A stretch of 55,834 nucleotides of DNA from an uncultured Anaerolineales bacterium (lineage in GTDB: Bacteria > Chloroflexota > Anaerolineae > Aggregatilineales > Aggregatilineaceae): assembly GCA_937135955.1 (NCBI GenBank), contig CAKZOB010000066.1:1-55834 (forward strand), written 5' to 3'. Shown here piece by piece: positions 24,660-34,246 of this stretch. Positions within the stretch are counted from its first letter, which is position 1. Each line of letters opens with the position of its first letter. The position numbers and the translations under genes were made by a program. The notes under the pieces were generated by a model that was not told where the DNA came from, made no database searches, and worked only from the letters and a program-made list of their open reading frames with translations.

Positions 24660-25964
24660 TCATAGCAGGCGCATCAACAACGGCACCAGCATCTCCCGCG
24701 CCGAAAGTCCACCATGCCGGCTGAGCGCGCCGTTGCCGGGGTGCGGGCGTTCGCCGATGACAATCCCCTCGCGGGCGATCAGGGTCAGGTCGCCCAGGCG
24801 CGGGCCGGTCTCGCTGTAGATCGCTTCCGGGCCATAGAGACCCGCCGCCAGCGCGTCCGCAGGTGCCAGAGTCGCCACCTGCCCGCTGAAGCGCTCCGCC
24901 AGATAGGCGCAGACCACCTGGCGAAAGTCGTGCCGCAGGTAGAGATGTGCCAAACGCCCTTCCCCACCCAGGCCACAGCGCAGAGCTTCCATCACCGGCG
25001 GGTGCTGACTCAAATCCAGGTACTCGCGCACAGGAGCGTGCCCGTGATCGGCTACCAGCATGAACAAAGTACGCCGATCGCCCACGCCATCGCCCAGCAA
25101 CACGTCGCGCAGGTCCTGCAGTTGGCGGCGCACCTCGGTGATCGTCTGCTCGGTCACCGTGCCGAACAGGTGCGAGATGCCGTCCACTGCCCCCCAATAG
25201 ATGTTGACGAAGCAGCGGTTGCGGCGCGTGCTGTGCAACAAATGGCGCAGCTCCACCCACAGATCAGTATAACCGTAGTGCCGCGTCACCTGCCGGACGC
25301 CGCGATGCATCACGCGCGACAGGCCGCTGCCATACAGGTCTTTTTGCAGCAGCACATAGGTAGGCACGTCCCGCGCAGCCAGCGCCTCGGCGACCGTCTC
25401 CAGCGGCAGGAATTTCTCCAAGTCCAGCCCCCATTCTTCCAACACTTCGTCGCGGTGTTTGCCCACCAGGGGGCGATAGTGCAGCAGGCTGGCCAGCACG
25501 CCGAACTCGCGCAGCAACAGGCGCGTGCCCACCATGCCTGTCGCCACCGGTCCAGCGCCCGCCCACAGGCTGGGCAACGCTGCGGCGGTCGTACTGGGCA
25601 TCACCGAGGTCAGCGGGGTCAGCGTACCCTCACCTACCAGGTCGGCGACCGCCTGCGCGGTGGCGGAGTCCTCGGCCAGCAGCGTTTGCAACAAGCGCCA
25701 GCCCAATCCGTCGGTGACGAAGAGCACCACACGCCGCACCCGTTCGCGCAAATGCGCCCACAGACGGGCGTCCAGCGGAGACTGACCCAGTCGCCCGTTG
25801 ACATCCGGCCCGCCGATCAGCCGCACCACAGTGTGCGCCAGATTGCGAATGGACAGCCCGGCGTAGTAGGGAAACACAACCTCATCGGCCCAGGGCACAT
25901 CCAGGGCCAGAGGACGATAGCTGAGGATTTGTCGCTCCAGTTCGGCAGCGAGAGTCGCGGTCAC
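24660..25964 (-). CDS. Type I phosphodiesterase/nucleotide pyrophosphatase-like (alkaline phosphatase superfamily)
   Basis: A 434-residue protein of the AP superfamily. Metal and nucleophile motifs are VLFVTDGLGWRLLQ, the Thr nucleophile region MPSTTAAALPSLWAGAGP, YWGAVDGISHLFG, MLVADHGHAP and a late RHGGLSAREMLVPLL. It hydrolyses a phosphodiester or pyrophosphate bond with two zinc ions; the substrate is unknown. There is no clear signal peptide, so it is probably cytoplasmic. The start is a GTG at 25964 with AAGGAG seven bases upstream. A perfect -10 TATAAT (minus strand, 26009-26004) lies about 40 bases upstream. It heads the minus-strand group with the TPR, DUF6883 and DUF4926 genes. Confidence 0.82.
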   Translation of the reverse strand: MTATLAAELERQILSYRPLALDVPWADEVVFPYYAGLSIRNLAHTVVRLIGGPDVNGRLGQSPLDARLWAHLRERVRRVVLFVTDGLGWRLLQTLLAEDSATAQAVADLVGEGTLTPLTSVMPSTTAAALPSLWAGAGPVATGMVGTRLLLREFGVLASLLHYRPLVGKHRDEVLEEWGLDLEKFLPLETVAEALAARDVPTYVLLQKDLYGSGLSRVMHRGVRQVTRHYGYTDLWVELRHLLHSTRRNRCFVNIYWGAVDGISHLFGTVTEQTITEVRRQLQDLRDVLLGDGVGDRRTLFMLVADHGHAPVREYLDLSQHPPVMEALRCGLGGEGRLAHLYLRHDFRQVVCAYLAERFSGQVATLAPADALAAGLYGPEAIYSETGPRLGDLTLIAREGIVIGERPHPGNGALSRHGGLSAREMLVPLLMRLL

Positions 25965-26075
25965 AGAGTCTCCTTGTCGGCGCTGCGCTGGCCGTGCCTT
26001 GCCATTATACCCTATCTTATCAGGCTGCCATTGCCCATGGGAGCATGGGGATTGTATCAGACCGCTTGCCGCTTT

Positions 26076-26232
26076 ACCTCACCTCCAGCCTCGCTTCGCT
26101 CGGCTTGGAAGCGCGCCAGCGCCGAGCGGGGGTGAGGTAAGAGGCCCCGCGACGCAGTCGCGCGGGAGAGGGGATTGAGGGGTGAGGGACAGCCGACCGC
26201 GGCAAATGGCCTGTCACAGTTTGCACGCACCA
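26076..26232. repeat. Dispersed repeat, family B, copy 3
   Basis: It contains inverted ends TTACCTCACCTCC / GGGGGTGAGGTAA. A second part follows: CCCCGCGACGCAGTCGCG, then GGAGAGGGGATTGAGGGGTG and GTCACAGTTTGCACGCACC. The last 70 bases match 43543-43612 at roughly nine positions in ten. It lies in the 470-base gap 25965-26434, which also holds the promoters of both flanking genes and no gene. Confidence 0.7.
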
Positions 26233-26261
26233 TTGTCGCGTCACCCGCCTTCTGCTAGACT
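26233..26261 (+). promoter_or_regulatory. Candidate promoter of uvrA
   Basis: TTGTCG (26233-26238), a 17-base spacer, TAGACT (26256-26261), directly after the end of the family B repeat. It leaves a leader of about 165 bases. I see no clear LexA box. Confidence 0.4.
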
Positions 26262-26434
26262 CATAGATTGGCCTGTGCGCCGGTCACAGAGCCAGGATGT
26301 TCGCTTTTGACAGAACGGGATTTGGGCAGTACACTCTAGAACGCACGTTCCGACCATCCGTTCGCATGGCTGCCCCGTAGCAGGCGCTCTCCTCTGGCGC
26401 TAATTCGATCGCAGGTGAGTGCAGGAAGCCCCCT

Positions 26435-29347
26435 ATGGCCCAGAATCAGATCGTCGTGCGCGGCGCGCGCGAGCACAACCTGAAGAACATTGACGTGATC
26501 ATCCCCCGCGACAAGCTGGTAGTGATCACCGGCCTCAGCGGCAGCGGCAAAAGCTCGTTGGCCTTCGACACCATCTTCGCCGAAGGGCAGCGCCGCTACG
26601 TCGAGTCGCTCTCAGCGTATGCCCGGCAGTTCCTGGGGCAGATGGAAAAGCCGGACGTAGATCAGATCGAGGGGCTGTCGCCGTCCATCTCCATTGACCA
26701 GAAGAGCGTCAGCAACAACCCGCGCTCGACGGTGGGCACTGTCACGGAAATCTACGACTACCTGCGCCTGCTCTATGCCCGCATCGGCGTGCCGCACTGC
26801 CCCGTGTGCGGTGAAGAAGTAGTGGCGCAGTCGCCACAGCAGGTGGTGGACGCCATCGAACGCTGGCCGGATGGCACGCGGGTGCAAATCCTGGCCCCGA
26901 TCATCAAGGATCGCAAGGGTCGTCATGAGAAAGTGCTGGAAGACATTCGCAAGGCCGGGTTTGTGCGCGCCCGCATCAACGGCGAAGTGCGCGACCTGGA
27001 CGAAGACATCGAGCTGGAGCGCTACAAGAGTCACACTATCGAGGTGGTGGTAGACCGCCTGATCGTGCGCCACTATGACGACCCGCAGGGCGAAGAAGCC
27101 GCCGCCGCGCGCACCCGCCTGACCGACTCGGTTGAGACGGCCATGGAAATGGGCGGCGGCGTGATCATCGTCAACGACGTGACCGATCCGGCCCACCCCG
27201 TCGATCACCTGTTCAGCGAACATCTGGCCTGCGTACACGGACACGTCAGTCTGCCGGAGATCGAACCGCGCACCTTCTCGTTCAACAGTCCGCACGGGGC
27301 ATGCCCCACCTGCCAGGGACTGGGCGTGCGCCGCGAGTTTGACCCCGACCTGATGGTGCCCAACCCCAACCTGTCGGTGCGCGAAGGGGCGCTGGTTCCC
27401 TGGGCCACCAGCAATCACGATAGCTGGACGCGCACCATCCTGCTGCAGGTATGTCGTCAGTTCGGCGTCCCCACCGACGTGCCCTGGCGCGATCTGAGCG
27501 AAGAACAACGCGCCCTGCTGCTTTACGGCTCGGACGAAGACGTGCGCATCGAGCATTACCGCGACGACGGCAGTCACTTTTCCTTCACCACACAGTTCGA
27601 AGGCGTGCTGAACAACATCGCCCGCCGCTACCGCGAGACCACCTCCGAGTACATGCGGGCCAGATACGAAGAATTCATGAGCGAGCGCCCGTGCGAGACG
27701 TGCAAGGGGCACCGTCTGCGCCCGGAAGCGCTGGCGGTGACGGTGGCCGGTCGCCCCATTCACGAGGTGACGGCCTTGCCGGTCAAAGACCTGCTGCGCT
27801 GGGTGCAGGCGTTGCGCGGTACCGGCCCCGATGTCAACGGACACCCTTTGCTCTCCGAACGCGACCTGCAGATCGCGCACCAGATTCTCAAGGAAATCGA
27901 GGCGCGGGTGCAGTTCATGGTCAACGTGGGGCTGGACTATCTGACGCTCAACCGCACGGCGGGCACGCTCAGCGGCGGCGAGGCGCAGCGCATCCGCCTG
28001 GCGACGCAGATCGGCAGTCAACTCACCGGCGTGCTCTACGTGCTGGACGAGCCGAGCATCGGCCTGCATCAGCGCGACAATGCCCGTCTGCTGGCCACGC
28101 TGGAGGGGATGCGCGATCTGGGCAATACGCTGCTTGTCGTCGAGCACGATCACGAGACCATGCTCGCCGCCGATTGGATCATTGACCTGGGGCCGGGCGC
28201 GGGCGAACATGGCGGCTATGTGGTGGCCGAAGGCCCGCCCGAAGCGATCATGAATCACCCCACCAGCATCACCGGGCAGTATCTGTCCGGTCGGGCGTGT
28301 ATCCCCTTGCCCGCGCAACGTCGCCCTGGCAACGGGCAATACATCACTATCCGCGGGGCGCGCGAAAACAACCTGAAGAACATTGACGTCACTATCCCGC
28401 TGGGCAAGCTGATCGTGGTCACCGGCGTCAGCGGATCGGGTAAGTCCACGCTGATGATCGAGGTGCTCTACAAGAAGCTGGCTCAGGTGATCTATGGGTC
28501 GAAGGAGCGCCCCGGCGCACACGATGCCATCGAAGGGCTGGAATACATAGACAAGGTGATCCACATTGATCAGTCGCCGATTGGCCGCACGCCGCGCAGC
28601 AACCCCGGCACCTATACCAAGCTCTTCGATCACATCCGCGACCTGTTCGCCGAACTGCCCGAAAGCAAGATACGCGGCTACAAGGCTGGGCGTTTTTCCT
28701 TCAACGTCAAGGGGGGGCGCTGCGAGAACTGCGCGGGCGAAGGTCAACTGAAGATCGAAATGCAGTTCCTGCCCGATATCTACGTGCCGTGCGAGGTGTG
28801 CAAGGGTGCGCGCTACAACCGCGAGACGCTCCAGGTAAAGTACAAGGGCAAGAGCATCGCCGACGTGCTGGACATGACCGTCAGCGAGGGGCTGGAGTTC
28901 TTCGCCAACATCCCCGCCATCCGCCAGAAGCTGGAGACGCTGGCGGCGGTGGGCCTGGGCTACATCCGCATCGGGCAGCCCGCCCCGACCCTCAGCGGCG
29001 GCGAAGCGCAGCGCGTCAAGCTGAGCCGCGAACTCTCCAAGCGACCCACCGGTCAGACGCTGTACGTGCTCGACGAGCCATCTACCGGCCTGCATACCGC
29101 CGATGTCGCCAGGCTGATTGACGTGTTGCAGTCACTGGTAGACCGCGGCAACACCGTGCTGATCATCGAGCACAACCCGGACATCATCAAGGTGGCGGAT
29201 CACATCATAGACCTGGGGCCGGAGGGCGGCGAAGATGGCGGCTACCTGGTCGCTGAGGGCACGCCGGAGGAGGTGGCGCAGGTTGCGGAGAGTCATACCG
29301 GTCGCTTTCTGGCAGAGTACCTGGAGCGCGCGCGGTGCAGGGAGTGA
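26435..29347 (+). CDS. uvrA: Excinuclease ABC subunit A
   Basis: A 970-residue damage-recognition ATPase of nucleotide excision repair. Two ABC modules are present: Walker [17 protein letters not shown] and [10 protein letters not shown]. The signatures are [17 protein letters not shown] and [16 protein letters not shown]. Zinc modules appear as CPVCGEE (partial), CPTCQG with CETCKG, and CENCAG with CEVCKG. The UvrA-specific [20 protein letters not shown] is intact. Length is normal for the family. AGGAAG precedes the ATG at 26435. uvrB and uvrC are not in the window, which is common since uvr genes are often scattered. Confidence 0.96.
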   Translation: MAQNQIVVRGAREHNLKNIDVIIPRDKLVVITGLSGSGKSSLAFDTIFAEGQRRYVESLSAYARQFLGQMEKPDVDQIEGLSPSISIDQKSVSNNPRSTVGTVTEIYDYLRLLYARIGVPHCPVCGEEVVAQSPQQVVDAIERWPDGTRVQILAPIIKDRKGRHEKVLEDIRKAGFVRARINGEVRDLDEDIELERYKSHTIEVVVDRLIVRHYDDPQGEEAAAARTRLTDSVETAMEMGGGVIIVNDVTDPAHPVDHLFSEHLACVHGHVSLPEIEPRTFSFNSPHGACPTCQGLGVRREFDPDLMVPNPNLSVREGALVPWATSNHDSWTRTILLQVCRQFGVPTDVPWRDLSEEQRALLLYGSDEDVRIEHYRDDGSHFSFTTQFEGVLNNIARRYRETTSEYMRARYEEFMSERPCETCKGHRLRPEALAVTVAGRPIHEVTALPVKDLLRWVQALRGTGPDVNGHPLLSERDLQIAHQILKEIEARVQFMVNVGLDYLTLNRTAGTLSGGEAQRIRLATQIGSQLTGVLYVLDEPSIGLHQRDNARLLATLEGMRDLGNTLLVVEHDHETMLAADWIIDLGPGAGEHGGYVVAEGPPEAIMNHPTSITGQYLSGRACIPLPAQRRPGNGQYITIRGARENNLKNIDVTIPLGKLIVVTGVSGSGKSTLMIEVLYKKLAQVIYGSKERPGAHDAIEGLEYIDKVIHIDQSPIGRTPRSNPGTYTKLFDHIRDLFAELPESKIRGYKAGRFSFNVKGGRCENCAGEGQLKIEMQFLPDIYVPCEVCKGARYNRETLQVKYKGKSIADVLDMTVSEGLEFFANIPAIRQKLETLAAVGLGYIRIGQPAPTLSGGEAQRVKLSRELSKRPTGQTLYVLDEPSTGLHTADVARLIDVLQSLVDRGNTVLIIEHNPDIIKVADHIIDLGPEGGEDGGYLVAEGTPEEVAQVAESHTGRFLAEYLERARCRE

Positions 29348-29450
29348 GCGCGCCCCTCATCTACACTTTGTGCATAAATCGGCGGGGTGGGGGTTTATCT
29401 TTGCTCAGCGGGCATTTGGTGCGTCTGCTCTGACGGTCCAACCCGCGTGA

Positions 29451-29479
29451 TTGGCGGGACCGCAAGCCCGCCATACAAT
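29451..29479 (+). promoter_or_regulatory. Promoter of the membrane glycosyltransferase gene
   Basis: TTGGCG (29451-29456), a 17-base spacer, TACAAT (29474-29479). Transcription would start near 29486. That rules out the upstream in-frame start at 29451 and leaves GTG 29487 or ATG 29520. Confidence 0.6.
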
Positions 29480-29519
29480 CCACTTGGTGAGCACGCTGAG
29501 CAGCGTAGAGAATTGCCTT

Positions 29520-31691
29520 ATGACTCTGCGACCGGTGTGCGAGCGCTGCAGTGTGGCGCTAATCGTCGCCGCCCATATTTTGCTCGCGCTGACGTTCAGC
29601 GCTGGCCCGATCTTCGAAGGTCCTGATGAGATCGAGCATTACCGTTACGTGCGCTATCTGGTGTCGGAGCGCTCTTTGCCCCCTCCGACGGCACAGCCGC
29701 GCGGGGAATATCACCAAGCGCCGCTCTACTACCTGCTGGCGGCTCCGCTGGCCATGCTGACCGACGACCAGGACTTCGCGCAGATCGAGGGGCGGCTAAA
29801 CCCCTATTATGGCGCGCATATCGACGCGACCGGCAACGACAACAAGAATCTCTACCTGCACACGCGGGCCGAGGCGTTCCCCTACACAGATAGCCCAACC
29901 GCGCGCGCCGTGCACCTGTTGCGGCTGCTGTCTGTGCTGCTAGGCGCGGGCACAGTCGTGCTGAGCCACGCGATCTTGCGCCTGTTGTGGCCGGAGCAGC
30001 CTAGCCGCCGTCTGCTGGCACTAGGACTGATCGCGTTCTGGCCTCAGTTCATCTACCTCTCCAGCGTGATCACCAACGATAGCCTGCTCATTACCCTGGC
30101 GACGGCTTGCCTGTGGCTTATCGTGCGGGCGATACGTACCGGCTGGAACCGCCGAATAGCACTCGCGCTGGGGGCCGTCCTGGGCGCAATGATGCTGACG
30201 AAGGTGAGCGCGGTCTTTGCGCTGTTGCCGGTAGTGTTGGCTTTCGCCATGGACCGTCGCGCCTGGCATGTTGCCCCCCTGACGGCAGCGGCAGTCGCGA
30301 TCGTGGCAGGTGGCTGGTACGCGCGCAACGCGCTCATCTATGGCGATCCAACACTCACACAGGCCATGCTGCGCTCGTGGGAGTCGGAGGTCATCCGCCC
30401 CGGCACGCTGGCACTTGACGTGGCGTGGGAGCGTGTGCCGTTCGCCTATGAGACAGCGTGGGCGCGCTTCGGGCAAGGCGCGGTGCCAGTTGGACGAGGG
30501 ATCTACGCACTCTTCGACGCGATGGTGATCGCGTCACTGGTTGGACTTGCAATGCGGATGGCCTGCGCGGTCTGGGTGACCCGCCACACATGGCTAGTGA
30601 TGGTAGACACTCGGACCACGTTGGTCATCACAGCGTTCGCTGGCGCCTGGGTAGGGTCATTGTTCTACTTGGCCAGCGTGGCCTGGTCCGGCAACCAGGG
30701 GCGCTACGTACTGCCGGGCATTGCGGCGTGGACAGTCCTGATTGCCACGGGGCTGGAGGCATGGGTGCCGCGCCGCGTACGATTGCCGTTCGCGCTGGGC
30801 ACGATCGCTATACTGGGCAGCGTGGCAGCGGTCTGTGCCTTCGGCTACTTCCTACCTGCGTACCGCGTGGCGTCTGTGCCAGAGCCTATCGCACATCCCC
30901 TAGCATATCGCTACGCGGGCGTCGCTGAGCTGATCGGCATGGCACCTGCCGCACCCAAGGCGCACCCTGGCGAGACGATCCGGCTCTCGCTCTATTGGCG
31001 AGCGTTGGAACCTGCTGATGCACACCTGCAAACCTACCTGCACAGCGTGGAATCGGCAGTCGTACGGCGCGACAGCCTGCCAGGCACGGGCAACTTGCTC
31101 GCCGCCGACTGGGAACCGGGCCAGACGTGGGCGGAGCACTATGTCGTCGCAATCCCGCCCGACACACCGCCACAGACAGTGTACACGCTGGTAGCCGGGC
31201 TGTACGATCCGGCGGTTGCGCGCCCATTGGAAGCCACCAACGCAGACGGCCAGCCCGTGACGCCGGTCATCGGGCGCATCGCAATTCGCGGGCCGCGCGG
31301 GGCAAGCGATCCGGCCTATCGTTTCGGCACTGTGATCGGCCTGGACGCGCCACGCCTGGCGCGCGAGGGCGACCGGCTGGCGATCTGCCTGCGCTGGACA
31401 GCGCTAGCTGCAACATCGGTCGATTACACGATCTTCGCGCACGTGCAGGGCAAGAACGGCGCGCTGCTCGCCCAGGCAGACGTCCAACCACGCGGCGGCG
31501 CGTACCCGACTGGCACGTGGTCGCCGGGCGAGGTGATCGACGATTGCATTGAGATGGACGTTCCTGCCCTGCCGGCAGGCGGGTGGCGCGTGGCATTGGG
31601 ACTATACAGCCTGCCAGATCTGACCCGCCTGCCGGTGCGCGCAGCAGACGGCCAGGTGTTGCCGGACGATCAGGTCATTGTACAGCCCTGA
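29520..31691 (+). CDS. Multi-pass membrane glycosyltransferase-like protein (GT39/ArnT-like)
   Basis: A 723-residue protein. The first ~430 residues have about 11 membrane helices. A conserved acidic loop comes straight after helix 1 (GPIFEGPDEIEHYRYVRYL), the Asp-Glu position expected for catalysis in GT-C enzymes of the GT39/PMT type. The second half is extracytoplasmic and contains two tandem beta-sandwich copies: IRLSLYWRALEPADAHLQTY and LAICLRWTALAATSVDYTIF, each ending in a GLYDP/GLYSLPD motif. It should move a sugar from a lipid carrier to an acceptor outside the membrane; donor and acceptor are unknown. ATG 29520 is preferred from the promoter position, with GTG 29487 as an alternative. 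It stands alone. Confidence 0.78.
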   Translation: MTLRPVCERCSVALIVAAHILLALTFSAGPIFEGPDEIEHYRYVRYLVSERSLPPPTAQPRGEYHQAPLYYLLAAPLAMLTDDQDFAQIEGRLNPYYGAHIDATGNDNKNLYLHTRAEAFPYTDSPTARAVHLLRLLSVLLGAGTVVLSHAILRLLWPEQPSRRLLALGLIAFWPQFIYLSSVITNDSLLITLATACLWLIVRAIRTGWNRRIALALGAVLGAMMLTKVSAVFALLPVVLAFAMDRRAWHVAPLTAAAVAIVAGGWYARNALIYGDPTLTQAMLRSWESEVIRPGTLALDVAWERVPFAYETAWARFGQGAVPVGRGIYALFDAMVIASLVGLAMRMACAVWVTRHTWLVMVDTRTTLVITAFAGAWVGSLFYLASVAWSGNQGRYVLPGIAAWTVLIATGLEAWVPRRVRLPFALGTIAILGSVAAVCAFGYFLPAYRVASVPEPIAHPLAYRYAGVAELIGMAPAAPKAHPGETIRLSLYWRALEPADAHLQTYLHSVESAVVRRDSLPGTGNLLAADWEPGQTWAEHYVVAIPPDTPPQTVYTLVAGLYDPAVARPLEATNADGQPVTPVIGRIAIRGPRGASDPAYRFGTVIGLDAPRLAREGDRLAICLRWTALAATSVDYTIFAHVQGKNGALLAQADVQPRGGAYPTGTWSPGEVIDDCIEMDVPALPAGGWRVALGLYSLPDLTRLPVRAADGQVLPDDQVIVQP

Positions 31692-31826
31692 GTGGCAAGC
31701 CGATCTCAAGGAGAGAGCATGGTGTGTTGTTGGTTCACTTCGGCACCGCTACCCAGCTATCTAGGGCGGCCTGCTCAAGACAGCCCAAGCTCCCCAGGCG
31801 CGCATATATGCGGTCACGCGGACCTC

Positions 31827-32129
31827 TCAAGAGCGCATCGGCAAGCTAGTTGAGCAGGCGGACGTATTCCCTCTCTGCCATCGAGAACACGGGCTGGCTG
31901 AGTCCCCGCCGACGTCCAGCACCTTCGTCAACGAAAACCGATCACGCTGCGCTGCTGGCCGCCGAATTACTCGGCGTGCTGCTGGTCGTCGGCGACTGGG
32001 TCTCTGGACCGCCAAAAGCCGCGCTTGCACATCAGCTATCTCAACGCCTACCGGCACCAGGCGGTGCCCGTCCTGCCGCAGACGCCTTACCACAGAAAAG
32101 TCAACGCTCTCGTCGGCGATGAAATTCAT
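31827..32129 (-). pseudogene. Decayed DUF5615 (PIN-like) toxin gene
   Basis: The N-terminus MNFIADESVDFSVVRRLRQD continuing GHRLVPVGVEIADVQARL is a good DUF5615 start, with the conserved Asp in ADESVD. After about residue 40 the frame turns into Arg/Pro/Ala-rich sequence, and the expected TDDKDFGELVF block is missing. A weak trace of it (ADDQQHAE) is readable in another frame. The ATG overlaps the DUF433 stop (ATGA), the normal arrangement of this antitoxin-toxin-like pair. The toxin-like partner is therefore almost certainly inactive. Confidence 0.65.
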
Positions 32130-32364
32130 GCCGTTGTCTCAGGCAGGGGATAGATCACATCAGCCCGCAACGCATCGCGGGCGAAGGCCAGGGCGGCCAG
32201 GATGGCATCGCGGGTCAGGGGTGGATGCGCCTCAAGAATCTGCTCGACAGTTTCTCCCGCCGCCAGCTTCTCCAGAATCAGTTCGACGGTGATGCGCGTC
32301 CCGGCAATGACCGGTTTTCCCATCATGACCTTGGGGGGTCCGATATGACCTGTTGCTTGTGCAT
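32126..32364 (-). pseudogene. DUF433 antitoxin-like gene with a homopolymer frameshift
   Basis: From the ATG at 32364, after GGGGAGAGAAGG, the frame reads MHKQQVISDPP and then stops within five codons. One base further on in phase, KVMMGKPVIAGTRITVELIL continues through EKLAAGETVEQILEAHPPLT to the end, a full DUF433 domain. The break falls at a run of six C (minus strand; G at 32333-32338). Seven C would give one continuous protein of 79 residues. It is followed by the decayed DUF5615 gene with ATGA overlap. It may be a true mutation, a slippage site or an assembly error. Confidence 0.75.
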
Positions 32365-32392
32365 CGCCTTCTCTCCCCAATTCGCCGCTGCC

Positions 32393-32406
32393 ACTATACA
32401 CTATAC
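32393..32406. promoter_or_regulatory. Tandem 7-mer, possible operator/-10 of the DUF433 module
   Basis: ACTATAC occurs twice back to back (32393-32399 and 32400-32406). On the minus strand this reads GTATAGTGTATAGT and includes TATAGT -10-like boxes about 30 bases before the DUF433 start. Autoregulation is plausible but unproven. Confidence 0.35.
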
Positions 32407-32443
32407 TAAATACCCGGTCACAGTGATCTGAGGAGCGTACCCC

Positions 32444-32707
32444 ATGAGACGACGCTGGCACCTGGCGCTCAACAATCGGCTGATTGCCTGGGCGGGCGTG
32501 CTGGGCATTGGTTTGCTGCCCTGCCCCGACTGTGGCCTGCCCCTGGCGATCAAAGTGTGGCCGTTCGCAGGATTGTTCTGGGTCTTTCAGCGCGTGCGGC
32601 GGCGCAGCGAACGGCACCTCGATCTGCTGCTGCTGGACAGCCAGCACAGCCACGATCCCCAGACAGCGGAACGCCCCGCTGCCGATCAGCCTTCATCCGA
32701 GACATAG
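32444..32707 (+). CDS. Small membrane-associated protein of unknown function
   Basis: An 87-residue protein. One hydrophobic stretch at about residues 12-48 (LIAWAGVLGIGLLPCPDCGL then PLAIKVWPFAGLFWVF) is interrupted by CPDC, a possible redox or metal motif. A basic and then acidic polar tail follows. GAGGAG lies ten bases before the ATG at 32444. The stop lies 22 bases inside the 3' end of the convergent SH3b gene, so the two genes overlap tail to tail. Family unknown. Confidence 0.6.
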   Translation: MRRRWHLALNNRLIAWAGVLGIGLLPCPDCGLPLAIKVWPFAGLFWVFQRVRRRSERHLDLLLLDSQHSHDPQTAERPAADQPSSET

Positions 32708-33939
32708 GGCAGTTCGTCGCGCGGATAGGGCGTGCTGGGGCTGATCACGCTGACGCTGATCCACGCGCGCGTCCCATCGGCCATTTCCACATAGAGCCAC
32801 TGATCGTCGCGGCTGCGCCCATAGAGCGATAGACCGGTGCGGAAAGGCACCGTCGCCACCACCGGATATTGCTGACCAGGGCCAGCGCGTAGATTGTTCT
32901 GCTCCGCGTTCGTCTCCACATAGCCGTAGATCGCTCCAAAGGGGCGCGGGGGTAGCGACGGCGTCTGCTCCAGGATGGGCATGTCTCCCGCCACGCGCAC
33001 GTCGAGGGCATCCACCGGCAGCCAGCCCAAGGCTCCGTCGTAGCTGCGCACGGCGAGCCACTCCCCATCGAGACTGCGCCCCAATACGTTGACGGGCAAT
33101 CCGGCGCGGATCACCGTGTTGGTGTAGGCTTTCAGCGTCGGACGTGCAAAGAGCGTCGCCTCGACTGTCAGCAGGGCGTTGCCGGGCAGCGGCACGACCT
33201 CGATGGTTGGCAGCACCTCAACAGGCAGGTGCGCCACCCACCCTGGATCGTAGGGCGTCACTGGCGAGACGCCGTCCGCCCCAACGCGCGCCGCGTAGCC
33301 CGCAAAGATCACAGTGCCGCTCTCGCTCAGGATCGCCTCACGAGACAGAGCGCTGACGAGCAGGGCTTCGCCGTCCATCTGCAGCAACGCCAGGCCATTC
33401 ACCGCCACGCCAACCCCGTTGACGCGCAGCAGGGTGATCGTGCGGGGCGGCGATTGCACCAGCACGCCGGGGTGAGGCAGACCCTCACAGGGAAAGGGAT
33501 TGGCAGCAGCGCGTAGAGTGAAGATCGTCTCCGGCGAGAGCGGCGGCGCGGGCTGGAACTCAACCTCTGCCGGGCCGAGCAGGATCAGCGCCGCCGCGCG
33601 CCGCGCGTCGAGCGGATCGGGCAACAACACCTGCGCCAGGCCCCATGTTGCCCCGTCACCGGGCAGCGCGCGCATCACCGCTACCTCTGCAAGCAGCGCC
33701 TTGCTGCCCTCCGCTGCCAGCACCTGCCCGGACTGCATCTCGATGTTCACGCTATCTGTCGCTGCGCAGACCGTGCCGATCGGCGCGCCGAAGCAATGCG
33801 TCATCATAGCGATGGTCGCTGCGTCATAGAGCGTTGCACACCTGTCGTCGCCTTGGGCACGGGCCATCCCTGTCGGGATGGACACAAGGGCGATTACGAT
33901 CATCCCCGCTCTCAACCACGCCCGCAGACAGTCGCTCAT
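32686..33939 (-). CDS. Exported protein with C-terminal SH3b domains
   Basis: A 417-residue secreted protein. The signal peptide MSDCLRAWLRAGMIVIALVS ends near ARAQ. An N-terminal region has paired Cys (DDRCATLYD, THCFGAP, GTVCAAT). A middle beta-rich domain follows. Two SH3b-like modules close the protein: NVLGRSLDGEWLAVRSYDGA and NLRAGPGQQYPVVATVPFRT with WLYVEMADGTRAWIS. Bacterial SH3 domains usually bind cell-wall peptides or act as spacers. No enzyme domain is recognised. ATG 33939 has GGGAGGAG upstream; the frame to 34248 runs through a repeat and is not real. Confidence 0.78.
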   Translation of the reverse strand: MSDCLRAWLRAGMIVIALVSIPTGMARAQGDDRCATLYDAATIAMMTHCFGAPIGTVCAATDSVNIEMQSGQVLAAEGSKALLAEVAVMRALPGDGATWGLAQVLLPDPLDARRAAALILLGPAEVEFQPAPPLSPETIFTLRAAANPFPCEGLPHPGVLVQSPPRTITLLRVNGVGVAVNGLALLQMDGEALLVSALSREAILSESGTVIFAGYAARVGADGVSPVTPYDPGWVAHLPVEVLPTIEVVPLPGNALLTVEATLFARPTLKAYTNTVIRAGLPVNVLGRSLDGEWLAVRSYDGALGWLPVDALDVRVAGDMPILEQTPSLPPRPFGAIYGYVETNAEQNNLRAGPGQQYPVVATVPFRTGLSLYGRSRDDQWLYVEMADGTRAWISVSVISPSTPYPRDELPYVSDEG

Positions 33940-34058
33940 GCCTGTCTCCTCCCTGTCACAGCGGCTAGTTTCAGGCGCTCGATTATACCCGCCGCTGCTG
34001 CCAACGCATGAGTACTGTTGACCGACGCGCACGCTACGACGCAGCGTCGTTTGTTCTT

Positions 34059-34155
34059 CACCCCAGAGCGCGCAGAGGTCACGGAGAGGGACACAGAGGT
34101 TTTCCTCATCTTTCCCCTCTGCGTTTCCTCTGCGTTCTCTGCGTACTCTGCGGTG
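34059..34155. repeat. Dispersed palindromic repeat, family A, copy 5
   Basis: Left CACCCCAGAGCGCGCAGAGG, right CTCTGCGTACTCTGCGGTG followed by AATTC. It fills much of the 307-base gap 33940-34246 between the divergent SH3b and rarA genes. A TATAAT at 34200-34205 is the likely rarA -10 box. Confidence 0.75.
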
Positions 34156-34246
34156 AATTCCCCCCGCCACGAAACGCCCCACCTCCGCCCCGCGTGCGCT
34201 ATAATACGAATCCCGCTGGACATCTGGGAAACATGCGAGGCCCGCC

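Noticed and set aside
26612-29095. An 827-codon open frame on the minus strand opposite uvrA
   Set aside because: Antisense shadow: the uvrA product is complete and matches its family throughout, while this frame has no motif and no ribosome site.
31719-31853. A 44-codon frame with a good AAGGAGAG site (MVCCWFTSAPLPSYLGRPAQ...)
   Set aside because: The start site is attractive, but the peptide is low-complexity-like with no recognisable domain and runs into the decayed DUF5615 region; expression data would be needed.
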